Positions 1 to 6,643 of a stretch of DNA of 22,145 nucleotides are shown one piece after another. The translations under genes and the position numbers were made by a program. Origin of the DNA: a virus. Under the pieces are notes generated by a model. The model searched no databases and had not been told where the DNA came from. It saw only the letters and a program-made list of their open reading frames with translations. Within the stretch, counting starts at the first letter, position 1, and each line of letters opens with the position of its first letter. The DNA is taken from positions 1-22,145 of the IMG/VR virus record IMGVR_UViG_3300029319_000572. The stretch is one strand, 5' to 3'.

Positions 1-264
1 GTTCTTGGCTATCTGGATAGCAATATGTGATTTGCCGATTGAAGGCGGTCCAAAAATCTCAACGATACGACCCTCAGGCAGTCCGCCGTTTGGTTTTCCT
101 GCTACCAAATAATCAAGTTGTTTGGACCCTGTTTTGATCCATCTATTTACATGGGTCGGGCTGTCATCATAGGCAAGATTATAAGCAATCCTGTTCCCAT
201 GTTCTTTATTGAGTGACTTAATCAAGTCAGATGTAAAGTCGCTCGTATCATTTTTTCTTGGCAT
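1..264 (-). CDS. uvsX: UvsX/RecA-like recombinase, N-terminal part (runs off the left edge)
   Basis: Only the first 88 codons are in the window. The translation starts MPRKNDTSDF and contains a RecA-type nucleotide-binding loop, GPPSIGKS, at about residues 73-80 (Walker A, GxxxxGKS), preceded by the usual RecA-family lead-in (LDYLVAG...GGLPEGRIVEIFG). By family, this protein forms ATP-dependent filaments on single-stranded DNA and drives strand exchange in phage recombination-dependent replication, working with gp32. The ATG at 262-264 is chosen because it follows a good AGGAG ribosome site and opens the frame directly after the promoter at 290-318. UvsX is preferred to host-type RecA because gp32 lies immediately upstream in a T4-like setting. 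A DnaB-like or Sms-like ATPase is less likely but cannot be excluded from the N terminus alone. Confidence 0.82.
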   Translation of the reverse strand, partial: MPRKNDTSDFTSDLIKSLNKEHGNRIAYNLAYDDSPTHVNRWIKTGSKQLDYLVAGKPNGGLPEGRIVEIFGPPSIGKSHIAIQIAKN

Positions 265-289
265 AATTCAAATCTCCTTTAGACACTTT

Positions 290-318
290 AATTTAAGCGT
301 TGAACTAATAATGTACAA
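290..318 (-). promoter_or_regulatory. Promoter of uvsX (TTGTACAT-N15-TAAATT)
   Basis: On the minus strand TTGTACAT (318-311) is followed after exactly 15 nt by TAAATT (295-290). Read as sigma70-like, this is a -35 hexamer TTGTAC, a 17-nt spacer and a -10 TAAATT. The same block with the same spacing occurs before gp32 and before the 76-aa gene, which is the main support. The predicted start of transcription near 283 leaves a short leader holding the AAGGAG ribosome site. Confidence 0.6.
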
Positions 319-330
319 ACATTCTTGAAT

Positions 331-357
331 AAAAAAGGGAGTCGCAAAGCGACTCCC
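331..357 (-). terminator. Rho-independent terminator after gp32
   Basis: On the minus strand a perfect 9-bp stem GGGAGTCGC / GCGACTCCC (357-349 and 345-337) with a TTT loop is followed at once by six Ts (336-331). It lies 28 nt beyond the gp32 stop and upstream of the uvsX promoter, so it should end gp32 transcripts and separate the two units. There is no T run on the plus-strand side, so it works in one direction only. Confidence 0.92.
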
Positions 358-384
358 CTTAAGAGATTTCTCTCCAACCAAGGC

Positions 385-1161
385 TTACAGATCAAAGTCT
401 TCAAGATCAGCAAAAGCATCATCAATCTTATTAAAAGTCTTACCAGAATCTGCATTCTTGGCAGGCTTAGAATTTGAACGATGCTCTTCTACTTCAGCTT
501 CAGTCTCGTCACCTTCGTTTAGCCAGTTATTGATAATATTCTCTAGCTTTTCGTAGGACTCGAGCTGATAGAAGTCATCCAAGTTGGGAATGGCTGATGT
601 CCATTCCTTAACATTGTCAGCTGAACCGAGTGGGGTTGACTTTGGTCGTGGACGAACTTCTGTGGTTGCCCACTTCATCCCTGGTGCCTTTGAACAGAAC
701 ACCTTGACATCGTGACCTTCGTTAATGTCAGTGATGTCTCCATAGTCCGGATCCAGCATGACGTTTAGAAGGTTCTGATACACTTGCTTTCCGAAAGCCC
801 AAAGACGTACGCCTTCTGACTCTTCACCGCGGACAATTACCGCAGCATAGGATCGCATCTTAGGATAAAGCTTCTTGGCCAATTCGTATGACTCCTTTGA
901 GCCCTCATCGCGAAGCTTATTAATGAGCTCTTGAATAGGGTCTGGCTTACCAAATTGATAAGGCGAAAGAAGTCCTGGATTGTTACCAATATTATAATAG
1001 AAGTAACGCTCCTTGAATGGATTTCCATCATTGTCTGGGAAAGCAATAATACGAACCGCGTATTCCTTTCCTTCTTCGGGGCGCCAAAAGACACGCCGCT
1101 TTGAATTGTTTCCAGATAGTTGTCCGAGCTTTTTACGCAATGCGTTAAAGTCAATAGCCAT
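385..1161 (-). CDS. 32: gp32-like single-stranded DNA binding protein
   Basis: A 258-aa protein resembling T4 gp32, which coats single-stranded DNA during replication, recombination and repair. Visible family signs: a basic N-terminal patch (NSKRR, about residues 19-23) where T4 has its cooperativity (LAST) motif; a core block with VRLWAFGKQVYQNLLNVML matching the gp32 core YRFGKKIWDKI-type segment; the SAIPNLDDFY segment, close to SAIPNIDD of T4; and an acidic tail ending DDAFADLEDFDL, the part that in T4 contacts partner replication proteins. It is shorter than T4 gp32 (301 aa) and lacks the Cys/His zinc cluster: I see only one cysteine. The start is fixed by a strong AAAGGAG site. It has its own promoter and its own terminator and lies directly upstream of uvsX, as expected for a highly expressed replication gene. 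Function is by family resemblance. Confidence 0.88.
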   Translation of the reverse strand: MAIDFNALRKKLGQLSGNNSKRRVFWRPEEGKEYAVRIIAFPDNDGNPFKERYFYYNIGNNPGLLSPYQFGKPDPIQELINKLRDEGSKESYELAKKLYPKMRSYAAVIVRGEESEGVRLWAFGKQVYQNLLNVMLDPDYGDITDINEGHDVKVFCSKAPGMKWATTEVRPRPKSTPLGSADNVKEWTSAIPNLDDFYQLESYEKLENIINNWLNEGDETEAEVEEHRSNSKPAKNADSGKTFNKIDDAFADLEDFDL

Positions 1162-1206
1162 GATTTTTCTCCTTTAAATGTTTAAATGTCTATTGTGTAT
1201 TTTGTT

Positions 1207-1221
1207 GTCAACAATGTTGAC
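1207..1221 (-). promoter_or_regulatory. 15-nt inverted repeat at the 5' end of the gp32 leader
   Basis: GTCAACATTGTTGAC is a perfect inverted repeat around one central base. Its first base falls where transcription from the 1228-1256 promoter should begin. As RNA it can form a 5-bp stem (GUCAA/UUGAC) with a 5-nt loop at the very 5' end of the message; as DNA it could be an operator. T4 gene 32 is controlled through its leader RNA, but no pseudoknot like that of T4 was recognised here. Confidence 0.45.
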
Positions 1222-1227
1222 TTTGAT

Positions 1228-1256
1228 AATATACAATGCCTAACGGCAATGTACAA
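1228..1256 (-). promoter_or_regulatory. Promoter of gp32 (TTGTACAT-N15-TATATT)
   Basis: TTGTACAT (1256-1249) is followed after 15 nt by TATATT (1233-1228), the same design and spacing as at 290-318 and 1542-1570. The -35 block begins inside the last codon of the 76-aa gene. The spacer contains a small inverted repeat, TGCC-GTTA-GGCA. The leader to the gp32 start is about 60 nt. Confidence 0.65.
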
Positions 1257-1258
1257 AA

Positions 1259-1489
1259 CTATTTCTTCTGAACGAAGCTGTAAAGTTTTTCAGCCTCAGC
1301 AATAATATCTTCAGTGGTTGGAAACGTAGGATAAGTGACAGTTTTAATGTCAAAGGTCTTATCTCGTTCCAGGCTTAGGTGCATGTGTTGTTCAACTCTA
1401 TCATGCTCTTTGTGGTATCTTTGCATCAAGATACCTTCGGCTTGTGCCAACAAACCAGCGCGTAGCGCGTACGGATTATTACTACTCAT
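1259..1489 (-). CDS. Hypothetical 76-aa protein upstream of gp32
   Basis: A small soluble protein starting MSSNNPYALRAGLL and ending EKLYSFVQKK. The layout, an N-terminal NPYxLR helix, a middle charged helix (HKEHDRVEQHMH) and a C-terminal FPTTEDIIAEAEKLYSFV helix, resembles a small protein of unknown function that I recall from many marine T4-like phages. That is from memory of sequence style, not from a search. No catalytic motif, signal peptide or membrane segment is visible. The start has a clear AGGAG site 7 nt upstream. It has its own promoter and precedes gp32, so it is probably expressed with the replication genes. No function is assigned. Confidence 0.78.
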   Translation of the reverse strand: MSSNNPYALRAGLLAQAEGILMQRYHKEHDRVEQHMHLSLERDKTFDIKTVTYPTFPTTEDIIAEAEKLYSFVQKK

Positions 1490-1520
1490 TTTTTTCTCCT
1501 GTGTTATGTGTAGTGTGTAT

Positions 1521-1536
1521 GTGCTTTTATAAGCAC
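1521..1536 (-). promoter_or_regulatory. 5'-terminal hairpin of the 76-aa gene leader
   Basis: GTGCTT-ATAA-AAGCAC forms a 6-bp stem with a 4-nt loop. It begins about 6 nt downstream of the -10 hexamer at 1547-1542, that is at the predicted first transcribed base. There is no T run, so it is not a terminator. Its placement mirrors the inverted repeat at the start of the gp32 leader. Confidence 0.4.
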
Positions 1537-1541
1537 AATTA

Positions 1542-1570
1542 ATAATACAGGGTACTTAGAATATGTACAA
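1542..1570 (-). promoter_or_regulatory. Promoter of the 76-aa gene (TTGTACAT-N15-TATTAT)
   Basis: TTGTACAT (1570-1563), 15 nt, then TATTAT (1547-1542). This is the third copy of the promoter design used before gp32 and uvsX. It sits directly after the stop codon of the upstream 87-aa gene and opens the replication-gene stretch, giving transcription independent of the late tail operon. Confidence 0.62.
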
Positions 1571-1571
1571 A

Positions 1572-1835
1572 TTAATTTTCGTCTTCGCCTGATCCATAAG
1601 GCTTATCTCCAGGACCGTGTCCCGATGCGCCTAATGGACCGGTGTAACCAGTAATTCCACCAGTAACAGATGCTTCGTCAGCATCCATTTCTTCAGTCTC
1701 TTCCTCTTCCTCATACTGAGGTTGGGGTTCATCGCGGTGTTTTTCAGTTGTAGTGTCTGGCTCTCCAAGAAGATTTTTCTTTTTCTCTTCGGCCAAAACC
1801 TGCCTTACAAATAACCTTACTAATTCCATATCCAT
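1572..1835 (-). CDS. Small acidic protein with RxFVRxxL N terminus (87 aa)
   Basis: No recognised family. The protein has three parts: an N-terminal amphipathic stretch (MDMELVRLFVRQVLAEEKKK), a very acidic middle (QYEEEEETEEMDADE), and a Gly-rich tail (GGITGYTGPLGASGHG...). The N terminus resembles that of the next gene upstream (RQFVRLLLEKEEE) at R, F, V, R and L. The ATG at 1833-1835 is preferred over the TTG at 1848-1850 because GGGGAG lies at proper distance before the ATG. The start is 2 nt after the stop of the 208-aa gene, so the two are translated as neighbours in one message. High charge and low complexity suggest a disordered protein; a scaffold, internal virion or inhibitor role is possible but not shown. 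Confidence 0.7.
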   Translation of the reverse strand: MDMELVRLFVRQVLAEEKKKNLLGEPDTTTEKHRDEPQPQYEEEEETEEMDADEASVTGGITGYTGPLGASGHGPGDKPYGSGEDEN

Positions 1836-1837
1836 GA

Positions 1838-2464
1838 TTAAACTCCCCAATTCGTTGCTTTACTGCTGGTGTAAATAATAAAAGAATCCTTGCCTTTGAC
1901 TCGCTCGACTCTTAAATTTTTAATAACCGTTGAATCGGCGCTAAGATACCCTGCTTTATTAGCTGCAGAAAGAAGAGCTCTAATAAAACCAAAAGATCTT
2001 TTTCCGCCTTTATCATCTTCTTTCCACTGGGGTTTTAATGTAAGGTGGACGCCGTTTTGATTTTTAGAAGATTTCACCAAAATCGCTTCGTCAATTAACG
2101 CACCCATTTCTCCAGCGGCTGCAGAATTAAATAGTTTAGCTAAAGAAGCATGCCAGGTTCTTCCAGTCGATTTTTGAACACCTAATTCATCTAACATATC
2201 CTTGGCCTCCTTTGGAGTACCGTTTGATCGATATTTCATGTTAGCCAAACCGGCATCTGTAATGGGTCGACCTTTGGATAAAGTGTTATCTGTATCTACT
2301 TTTAAAACTTCGCGGTCGTCGCCAATAGTTTTTTCAGAATCTTGCTCTGCTCGACGTCGTTTCTTTTTTTGGTTTTCAGATTCTCTTTTCGGCTTGTCTT
2401 CACTTGCTTGTTCTTCTTCTTTTTCTAAAAGAAGCCTTACAAATTGTCTAGTAGCTGTATTCAT
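1838..2464 (-). CDS. Hypothetical 208-aa protein, charged N terminus
   Basis: No family recognised. It starts MNTATRQFVRLLLEKEEE, followed by a highly charged, probably disordered stretch to about residue 60 (KPKRESENQKKKRRRAEQDSEK). A more globular C-terminal half then includes GALIDEAILVKSSK, a basic aromatic segment (KRSFGFIRALLSAANKAGYL) and the strand-like VERVKGKDSFIIYTSS. The start codon overlaps the polymerase stop as ATGA (2461-2464), so translation is probably coupled to the upstream polymerase gene. The N-terminal 15 residues resemble those of the next gene downstream. The mixed basic/acidic stretch next to a polymerase would fit nucleic acid or virion-core binding, but this is inference. 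Confidence 0.72.
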   Translation of the reverse strand: MNTATRQFVRLLLEKEEEQASEDKPKRESENQKKKRRRAEQDSEKTIGDDREVLKVDTDNTLSKGRPITDAGLANMKYRSNGTPKEAKDMLDELGVQKSTGRTWHASLAKLFNSAAAGEMGALIDEAILVKSSKNQNGVHLTLKPQWKEDDKGGKRSFGFIRALLSAANKAGYLSADSTVIKNLRVERVKGKDSFIIYTSSKATNWGV

Positions 2465-3531
2465 AATTTTTCAACCTTCACCGGTAATTTAAATTGCAGG
2501 CCGACATCTAATGCATCAACCGGAGTTTTGTTCTGCTTGTATATAAATATGAGGCCATCGTGAATTATCCAATGTGGAACTATATCAACCAGCTTAGAAA
2601 AATTATAAAATCCGTACAGCGCAGCATCAGCGGCCGATGATTGAAGCCATAAAGCCAAGAGATGCTTCCCAGTTGCACCGTTTAGATTGACAAGCCTACC
2701 AAACATATTTCGTATACAGTCGTTTTCTGTCAGGCACTCTAGCTCTTTAATTTTTTCAGATACCTTAAAATAGTCCTCTATCATTTTTGCAAACTTATCT
2801 CCGCGACCTGATCCATATAGCGCAGCCATCGTTGCTATTTTAACCTTGGCACGACTTATTTTGTTATCGAATATATCTCTTTGCAAAACATCATAAATAT
2901 CGGTACGAGGCTCACGACCTTGAGAAACTAAAAGAACGTTTGGCTCGATAGAAACAAAATCAATGGAATAACCATCCTCTAAACCTTTCCTTAAGCCTGA
3001 ATGCATAGTAAGAACGTTTGGGCCTCCAATTACCGACAATCTTCCTGTTTTAGTCTTCGTTCTTAGGTACATGGGTTTAGATAGCTGTCCATCCCAAAGA
3101 TGCGGTCTAATATGGCTATTTATATGTTTTTCTAAATTAGAATCCACTAAATCTAAATTATAAACAGCCGGTTTTAACGAATCTATGAAATAATTTATTT
3201 TTGCGTGAATACTAATTAAGCGACCATCGTGGACGTTAGTCAATTCATCGTAAAAACCTATCTGTTTGTTTACTAGATCCTGGAATTTTTGATTTCCTAT
3301 ATAAAGACTCCAGGGTGGACTTACACCTAGAATTTTTGAGGATTCCATATAGTTTTCAGGAATAAGGGGTTCGCATGTGTTTCCAAAGATTTTACACATT
3401 TCTGATAATGATCTGATTCCATCATCTGCCGTCACGCAGTCATCTTCAATAGTAGAAGACCAACTATACTGACCTAAACCATAAACAAGGTGAGACGATG
3501 TAACAAAGTTTTTAGACTTAATAACTAACAT
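2461..3531 (-). CDS. Minimal family A (Pol I/T7-type) DNA polymerase domain protein
   Basis: A 356-aa protein carrying the palm and fingers motifs of family A DNA polymerases in correct order. TGRLS at 162-166 is followed by GGPNVLTM, like the PNLQ block. Motif A is D191-FVSI-E196, keeping the metal-binding Asp and the Glu. TDIYDVLQRDIF (210-221) resembles the DIH...AAE segment. Motif B is R227-AKVK231 through Y239-G240, keeping Arg, Lys and Tyr-Gly, with Met at the usual Phe position. LQSSAADAAL lies at 296-305, and motif C is H324-D325-G326, where the usual Glu is Gly. The GSGRGDKF and final HD context look closer to T7 than to E. coli Pol I. There is no 3'-5' exonuclease domain and little room for a full thumb; residues 1-105 are unrecognised. 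Family A enzymes in phages usually exceed 550 aa. The gene follows the hub gene and a late promoter. Both catalytic Asp are present, so activity is plausible, possibly specialised. Confidence 0.85.
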   Translation of the reverse strand: MLVIKSKNFVTSSHLVYGLGQYSWSSTIEDDCVTADDGIRSLSEMCKIFGNTCEPLIPENYMESSKILGVSPPWSLYIGNQKFQDLVNKQIGFYDELTNVHDGRLISIHAKINYFIDSLKPAVYNLDLVDSNLEKHINSHIRPHLWDGQLSKPMYLRTKTKTGRLSVIGGPNVLTMHSGLRKGLEDGYSIDFVSIEPNVLLVSQGREPRTDIYDVLQRDIFDNKISRAKVKIATMAALYGSGRGDKFAKMIEDYFKVSEKIKELECLTENDCIRNMFGRLVNLNGATGKHLLALWLQSSAADAALYGFYNFSKLVDIVPHWIIHDGLIFIYKQNKTPVDALDVGLQFKLPVKVEKL

Positions 3532-3557
3532 AACTATAATATAGCATTGTTTGTTTT

Positions 3558-3565
3558 TATTTATA
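3558..3565 (-). promoter_or_regulatory. T4-type late promoter TATAAATA before the polymerase gene
   Basis: A perfect match to the T4 late promoter octamer lies in the 42-nt gap between the hub gene stop and the polymerase start. The expected transcription start about 6 nt downstream gives a leader of roughly 20 nt. The leader has no clear Shine-Dalgarno sequence before the ATG at 3531. Confidence 0.7.
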
Positions 3566-3573
3566 AAACAACT

Positions 3574-6500
3574 TTAACTATCAGCAGCGTCTGAGCCCAG
3601 TGCGCTGACTTCAGCAATCATTTTACTGAAGTTGCCAAGCAAGCTTTGGAACGTACCAAATTTCTGTAGAGGCACAAACTTTACAGTTGTTGTAAATTTT
3701 CCAGGAGAGAATTTATGACTAACTCCACTAACTCCGTATACATCATCAAGAGTCGTTCCAGTACCGAAGTCTATGAAATACTGCTGGCCAAAATTCATTA
3801 ACGGGCACCCATAAATTTCCATAGATAATTGTGCTGGAAAAGTTCTCAATGGCAAACCGTCATCAGCGCCACCGTCTGGTCCACCACCAGCTCCGCTGGC
3901 TCTTTGCATGTGGATAGTCGCCATACGATTATCTTGTTGGGTTGCTAGGTTAGCCTTAATTACAGCGCTGTAGGTTGAGCCATATTTAATCGATGGCATG
4001 TTTCTGTGAAATAGATATTTCAGCCCTGCAGGACCACCTTTTATTCTAACATATTCGATGTTTAAGTTGTCTTGAATTTCTTCTATTGTTGCCGGATTAG
4101 TTTCTAATCCAGAAACGGCATCAAAGGTGGGAGATAACTGGTCTATTGGAACAGAGTTTCCACTAGAATCAACGCCTTCAAGGATGTCTAGTTCAGCGAG
4201 AACCGCCATCTGCTCGGCAAAAGCGGCTGCATAATTAGACAAACTTATCGCTCTTTGAGAATCTGCATCGGGCGGATCTTCAAGCGCGCGGAAGGCAGCA
4301 ACAGCTGCAGTATTAATCGCAGATGATAGACTGCCTCTTAAAGATTCCCACATCTCTGCAAACCCATTAAATGAAGTTGCTGATTGATCAAAGAAATGTA
4401 TTCTTAGAATAGTTGAATTGTCTCCGCCAGAAGAAGCATCGGCGCCAGGAACTGTTTCAAGATACATTTGAACCGATGGTTTGGTAAATTTCTGCTCAGA
4501 TCCTGGGCCATAAGCAGCTTCAAAAACAGCTTTTTTCTCAGAGGCTATCTGGGTTCTTGCTTCTTGACTTTCTTCATACTGAGATCTAAGTTTCGATTTT
4601 CCGGTTTCTGGGTCTCTTTCATAGATTGAACCGAATCCAAATATGTCACTGGCGATGTTGTTGAAAAAAGTTGAATTCATAAAACCAACGAAGCCAGCAA
4701 GAGTCATCGATGGAGACTTCTTTACTTTTGCTTTCAATTGTTCTTCGAAAACACTGAGATTAATTGGAAATGAACCAACGTCATGATCCCTGGCATAGGT
4801 CGAATATTGGTTCATTGGATAGAACATCAATTGAACTTCATCGAATTTCCTTGTTGAAGCAAGAGGTTTAGCTATAAACTCTAAGGCTATTCGTGCAAAA
4901 GAGCTATATCCAACTAATCTTCCAAAACCTTCGTCGTTGTAATCAGGATGATATTCAATACCAACTGCAGAGCAACCTTTGGCGTACGGATCATCTCCAG
5001 AAGAAACCGCAGCTTGTTGGGCTTGTGTTGCTGCCTGGATTTGCGATTCAAGATTACTGGCAGCAACCACGGCTTGTTGCATGTTGTTGGCTAAGTCAGT
5101 GTAATCTTCGCTGGCGTTTGGATTGCTCTGAATAGAATTTATTACGGACTGCAGTTCTTGCTTATCTTCGTCAGACATGGACATTAATGCGGAGACGCTA
5201 TTTGCTTTACCCATGACCTGCTCGCCAACCATTTCCTCATTCTCTACTAAATCCGCTCTAATGGATCTCTTTATTTCTCGAATAGATCTTAGAAGGGCTT
5301 TAATTTGCTCAAAAGAATTGGCAACGTTATGATCAGTAATCATTCTGAAAGTTAAGTCATTGTTTCCTTTAGAAACTAGTTTTAGATTTATATCTACTTC
5401 ACCAACATCATTAAATGACATCCCAGAATTTACAACCTGAAATTTTTCTTTGACCCTTAATGCATTAAGCATTGTAGCAAAGTCATTAGCGCCACCCATG
5501 CCTTCAGGATGTGACCAGCCATATTCCGCTAATATCTCAATATTTGCCAATCCGTCAGGCTTAACAAGCTGACCTATCTCAGCCAACCTAGAGCGGTCGT
5601 GCAATGTAAAAGACATCGATGCGGATTTTGTAGAAATCATGCCTCTAGCCGGTACAACTTCGACGTCGAAAGATTTCAATGTCATAAAAGGCCTAAACCT
5701 GTCTATTACACTGGCTTGCCGGCCCGCAGGAGTCATTCTCTCTGGGCCTATATCATAATGTGGTTCGTTTCCATTAACTAGAGTCTGTGGGCTTGTAAAT
5801 ACTTCCATTCCTGCAACAGTGGCTGGTGCTGCTTCGGTTTTTGGCTGTCCGTTCTCATCGAAAGCGATCGTTCCGTCATCGTTATAAACCTGTTGTGTAG
5901 GAAGTTGAAGACCTTTTGGTAAAGCTCGAACCCAAGGATCAGTTTCTTCAACGACGGCTTTACCGTTTAGAAACCTAAGTAAGCTAATTCCATCACCTAT
6001 TTTAATCTCGCCACCTATATCTTCAACTTGCTTTGTTTTAGTAAGCAGTTTGATGTCAACATAAGGTTGACATTTTGAAATTTCAACGGTGGGCAATAAA
6101 TTTAAAAATATTCCGACCAGACCCGAACTTCTGTTTGCAAAATTCAGAGCAGGGTTATGAAATTGTATTGCTGTTATGTTTGGGGCTTCTTTTGTAGGAG
6201 CATCAAAACTTGAATTAAAATTATTCCCAGGACCCAGTATAGTCGACATTTGTCCCCAACTACAGAAATCAGGAGTTATGTCTTCAGCATGGATTGTAAA
6301 CAATCTTCCGTGATCAGTGTCGCCATTGATCGCTGCCACAAGATTATCACCAGGATCAGCACCAGCGACAAAATCAGATGCAGCTTCGATAAACTGTGAA
6401 GTAAATGTACCTCCATCTGTCATTCCCACCAAAGCACCGATTAAAACCTCTAGATCACTTCCTGGCGCTACGTCGACTTCAGAATCCATCGATTCAAAAG

Positions 6501-6642
6501 CATCTGTTGCAGAAGCAGGGTCAACTCCGCCACCGGTGGAAGCCAAATTCAGTAACCTGGCCACAAATTGGTGTTCGCCAATATCTCCAGTGAAAAAACC
6601 TAGTCTGTTAACAGCTCTTCTTATGTAATCAGAATTCGACAT
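3574..6642 (-). CDS. Baseplate hub-like structural protein (1022 aa)
   Basis: A large virion protein, most likely part of the central baseplate hub. Around residues 330-430 it has SMSFTLHDRSRLAEIGQLV, an EYGWSHPEG stretch and LRVKEKFQVVNSGMSF, followed by strand-rich segments. Near the C terminus (about 935-990) the pattern YGCPLMNFGQQYFIDFGTG, then YGVSGVSHKFSPGKFTTTVKF, matches the gpD/gp44/gp27 hub fold ending, in which a strand pair carries a V-x-x-V-x-H element before a final beta strand. The middle (about 470-560) is helical and Gln/Ala-rich, possibly coiled coil. T4 gp27 is only 391 aa, so this protein is much larger and may combine functions. It starts 1 nt after the LysM gene stop without a strong ribosome site, which suggests coupling. 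The hub assignment is fold-style inference; a virion structural role is more secure. Confidence 0.68.
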   Translation of the reverse strand: MSNSDYIRRAVNRLGFFTGDIGEHQFVARLLNLASTGGGVDPASATDAFESMDSEVDVAPGSDLEVLIGALVGMTDGGTFTSQFIEAASDFVAGADPGDNLVAAINGDTDHGRLFTIHAEDITPDFCSWGQMSTILGPGNNFNSSFDAPTKEAPNITAIQFHNPALNFANRSSGLVGIFLNLLPTVEISKCQPYVDIKLLTKTKQVEDIGGEIKIGDGISLLRFLNGKAVVEETDPWVRALPKGLQLPTQQVYNDDGTIAFDENGQPKTEAAPATVAGMEVFTSPQTLVNGNEPHYDIGPERMTPAGRQASVIDRFRPFMTLKSFDVEVVPARGMISTKSASMSFTLHDRSRLAEIGQLVKPDGLANIEILAEYGWSHPEGMGGANDFATMLNALRVKEKFQVVNSGMSFNDVGEVDINLKLVSKGNNDLTFRMITDHNVANSFEQIKALLRSIREIKRSIRADLVENEEMVGEQVMGKANSVSALMSMSDEDKQELQSVINSIQSNPNASEDYTDLANNMQQAVVAASNLESQIQAATQAQQAAVSSGDDPYAKGCSAVGIEYHPDYNDEGFGRLVGYSSFARIALEFIAKPLASTRKFDEVQLMFYPMNQYSTYARDHDVGSFPINLSVFEEQLKAKVKKSPSMTLAGFVGFMNSTFFNNIASDIFGFGSIYERDPETGKSKLRSQYEESQEARTQIASEKKAVFEAAYGPGSEQKFTKPSVQMYLETVPGADASSGGDNSTILRIHFFDQSATSFNGFAEMWESLRGSLSSAINTAAVAAFRALEDPPDADSQRAISLSNYAAAFAEQMAVLAELDILEGVDSSGNSVPIDQLSPTFDAVSGLETNPATIEEIQDNLNIEYVRIKGGPAGLKYLFHRNMPSIKYGSTYSAVIKANLATQQDNRMATIHMQRASGAGGGPDGGADDGLPLRTFPAQLSMEIYGCPLMNFGQQYFIDFGTGTTLDDVYGVSGVSHKFSPGKFTTTVKFVPLQKFGTFQSLLGNFSKMIAEVSALGSDAADS

Positions 6643-6643
6643 A

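Noticed and set aside
1836-1850. A TTG start at 1848-1850 for the small acidic protein
   Set aside because: The ATG at 1833-1835 is preceded by GGGGAG at the right distance, and the TTG start would overlap the preceding gene without a clear ribosome site.
3117-3124. TATAAATA on the minus strand inside the polymerase gene
   Set aside because: It is a perfect late octamer but falls within coding sequence far from any start codon; chance in AT-rich DNA is the simpler reading.
6317-6628. Plus-strand frames opposite the hub gene N terminus
   Set aside because: Antisense shadows with low-complexity translation.
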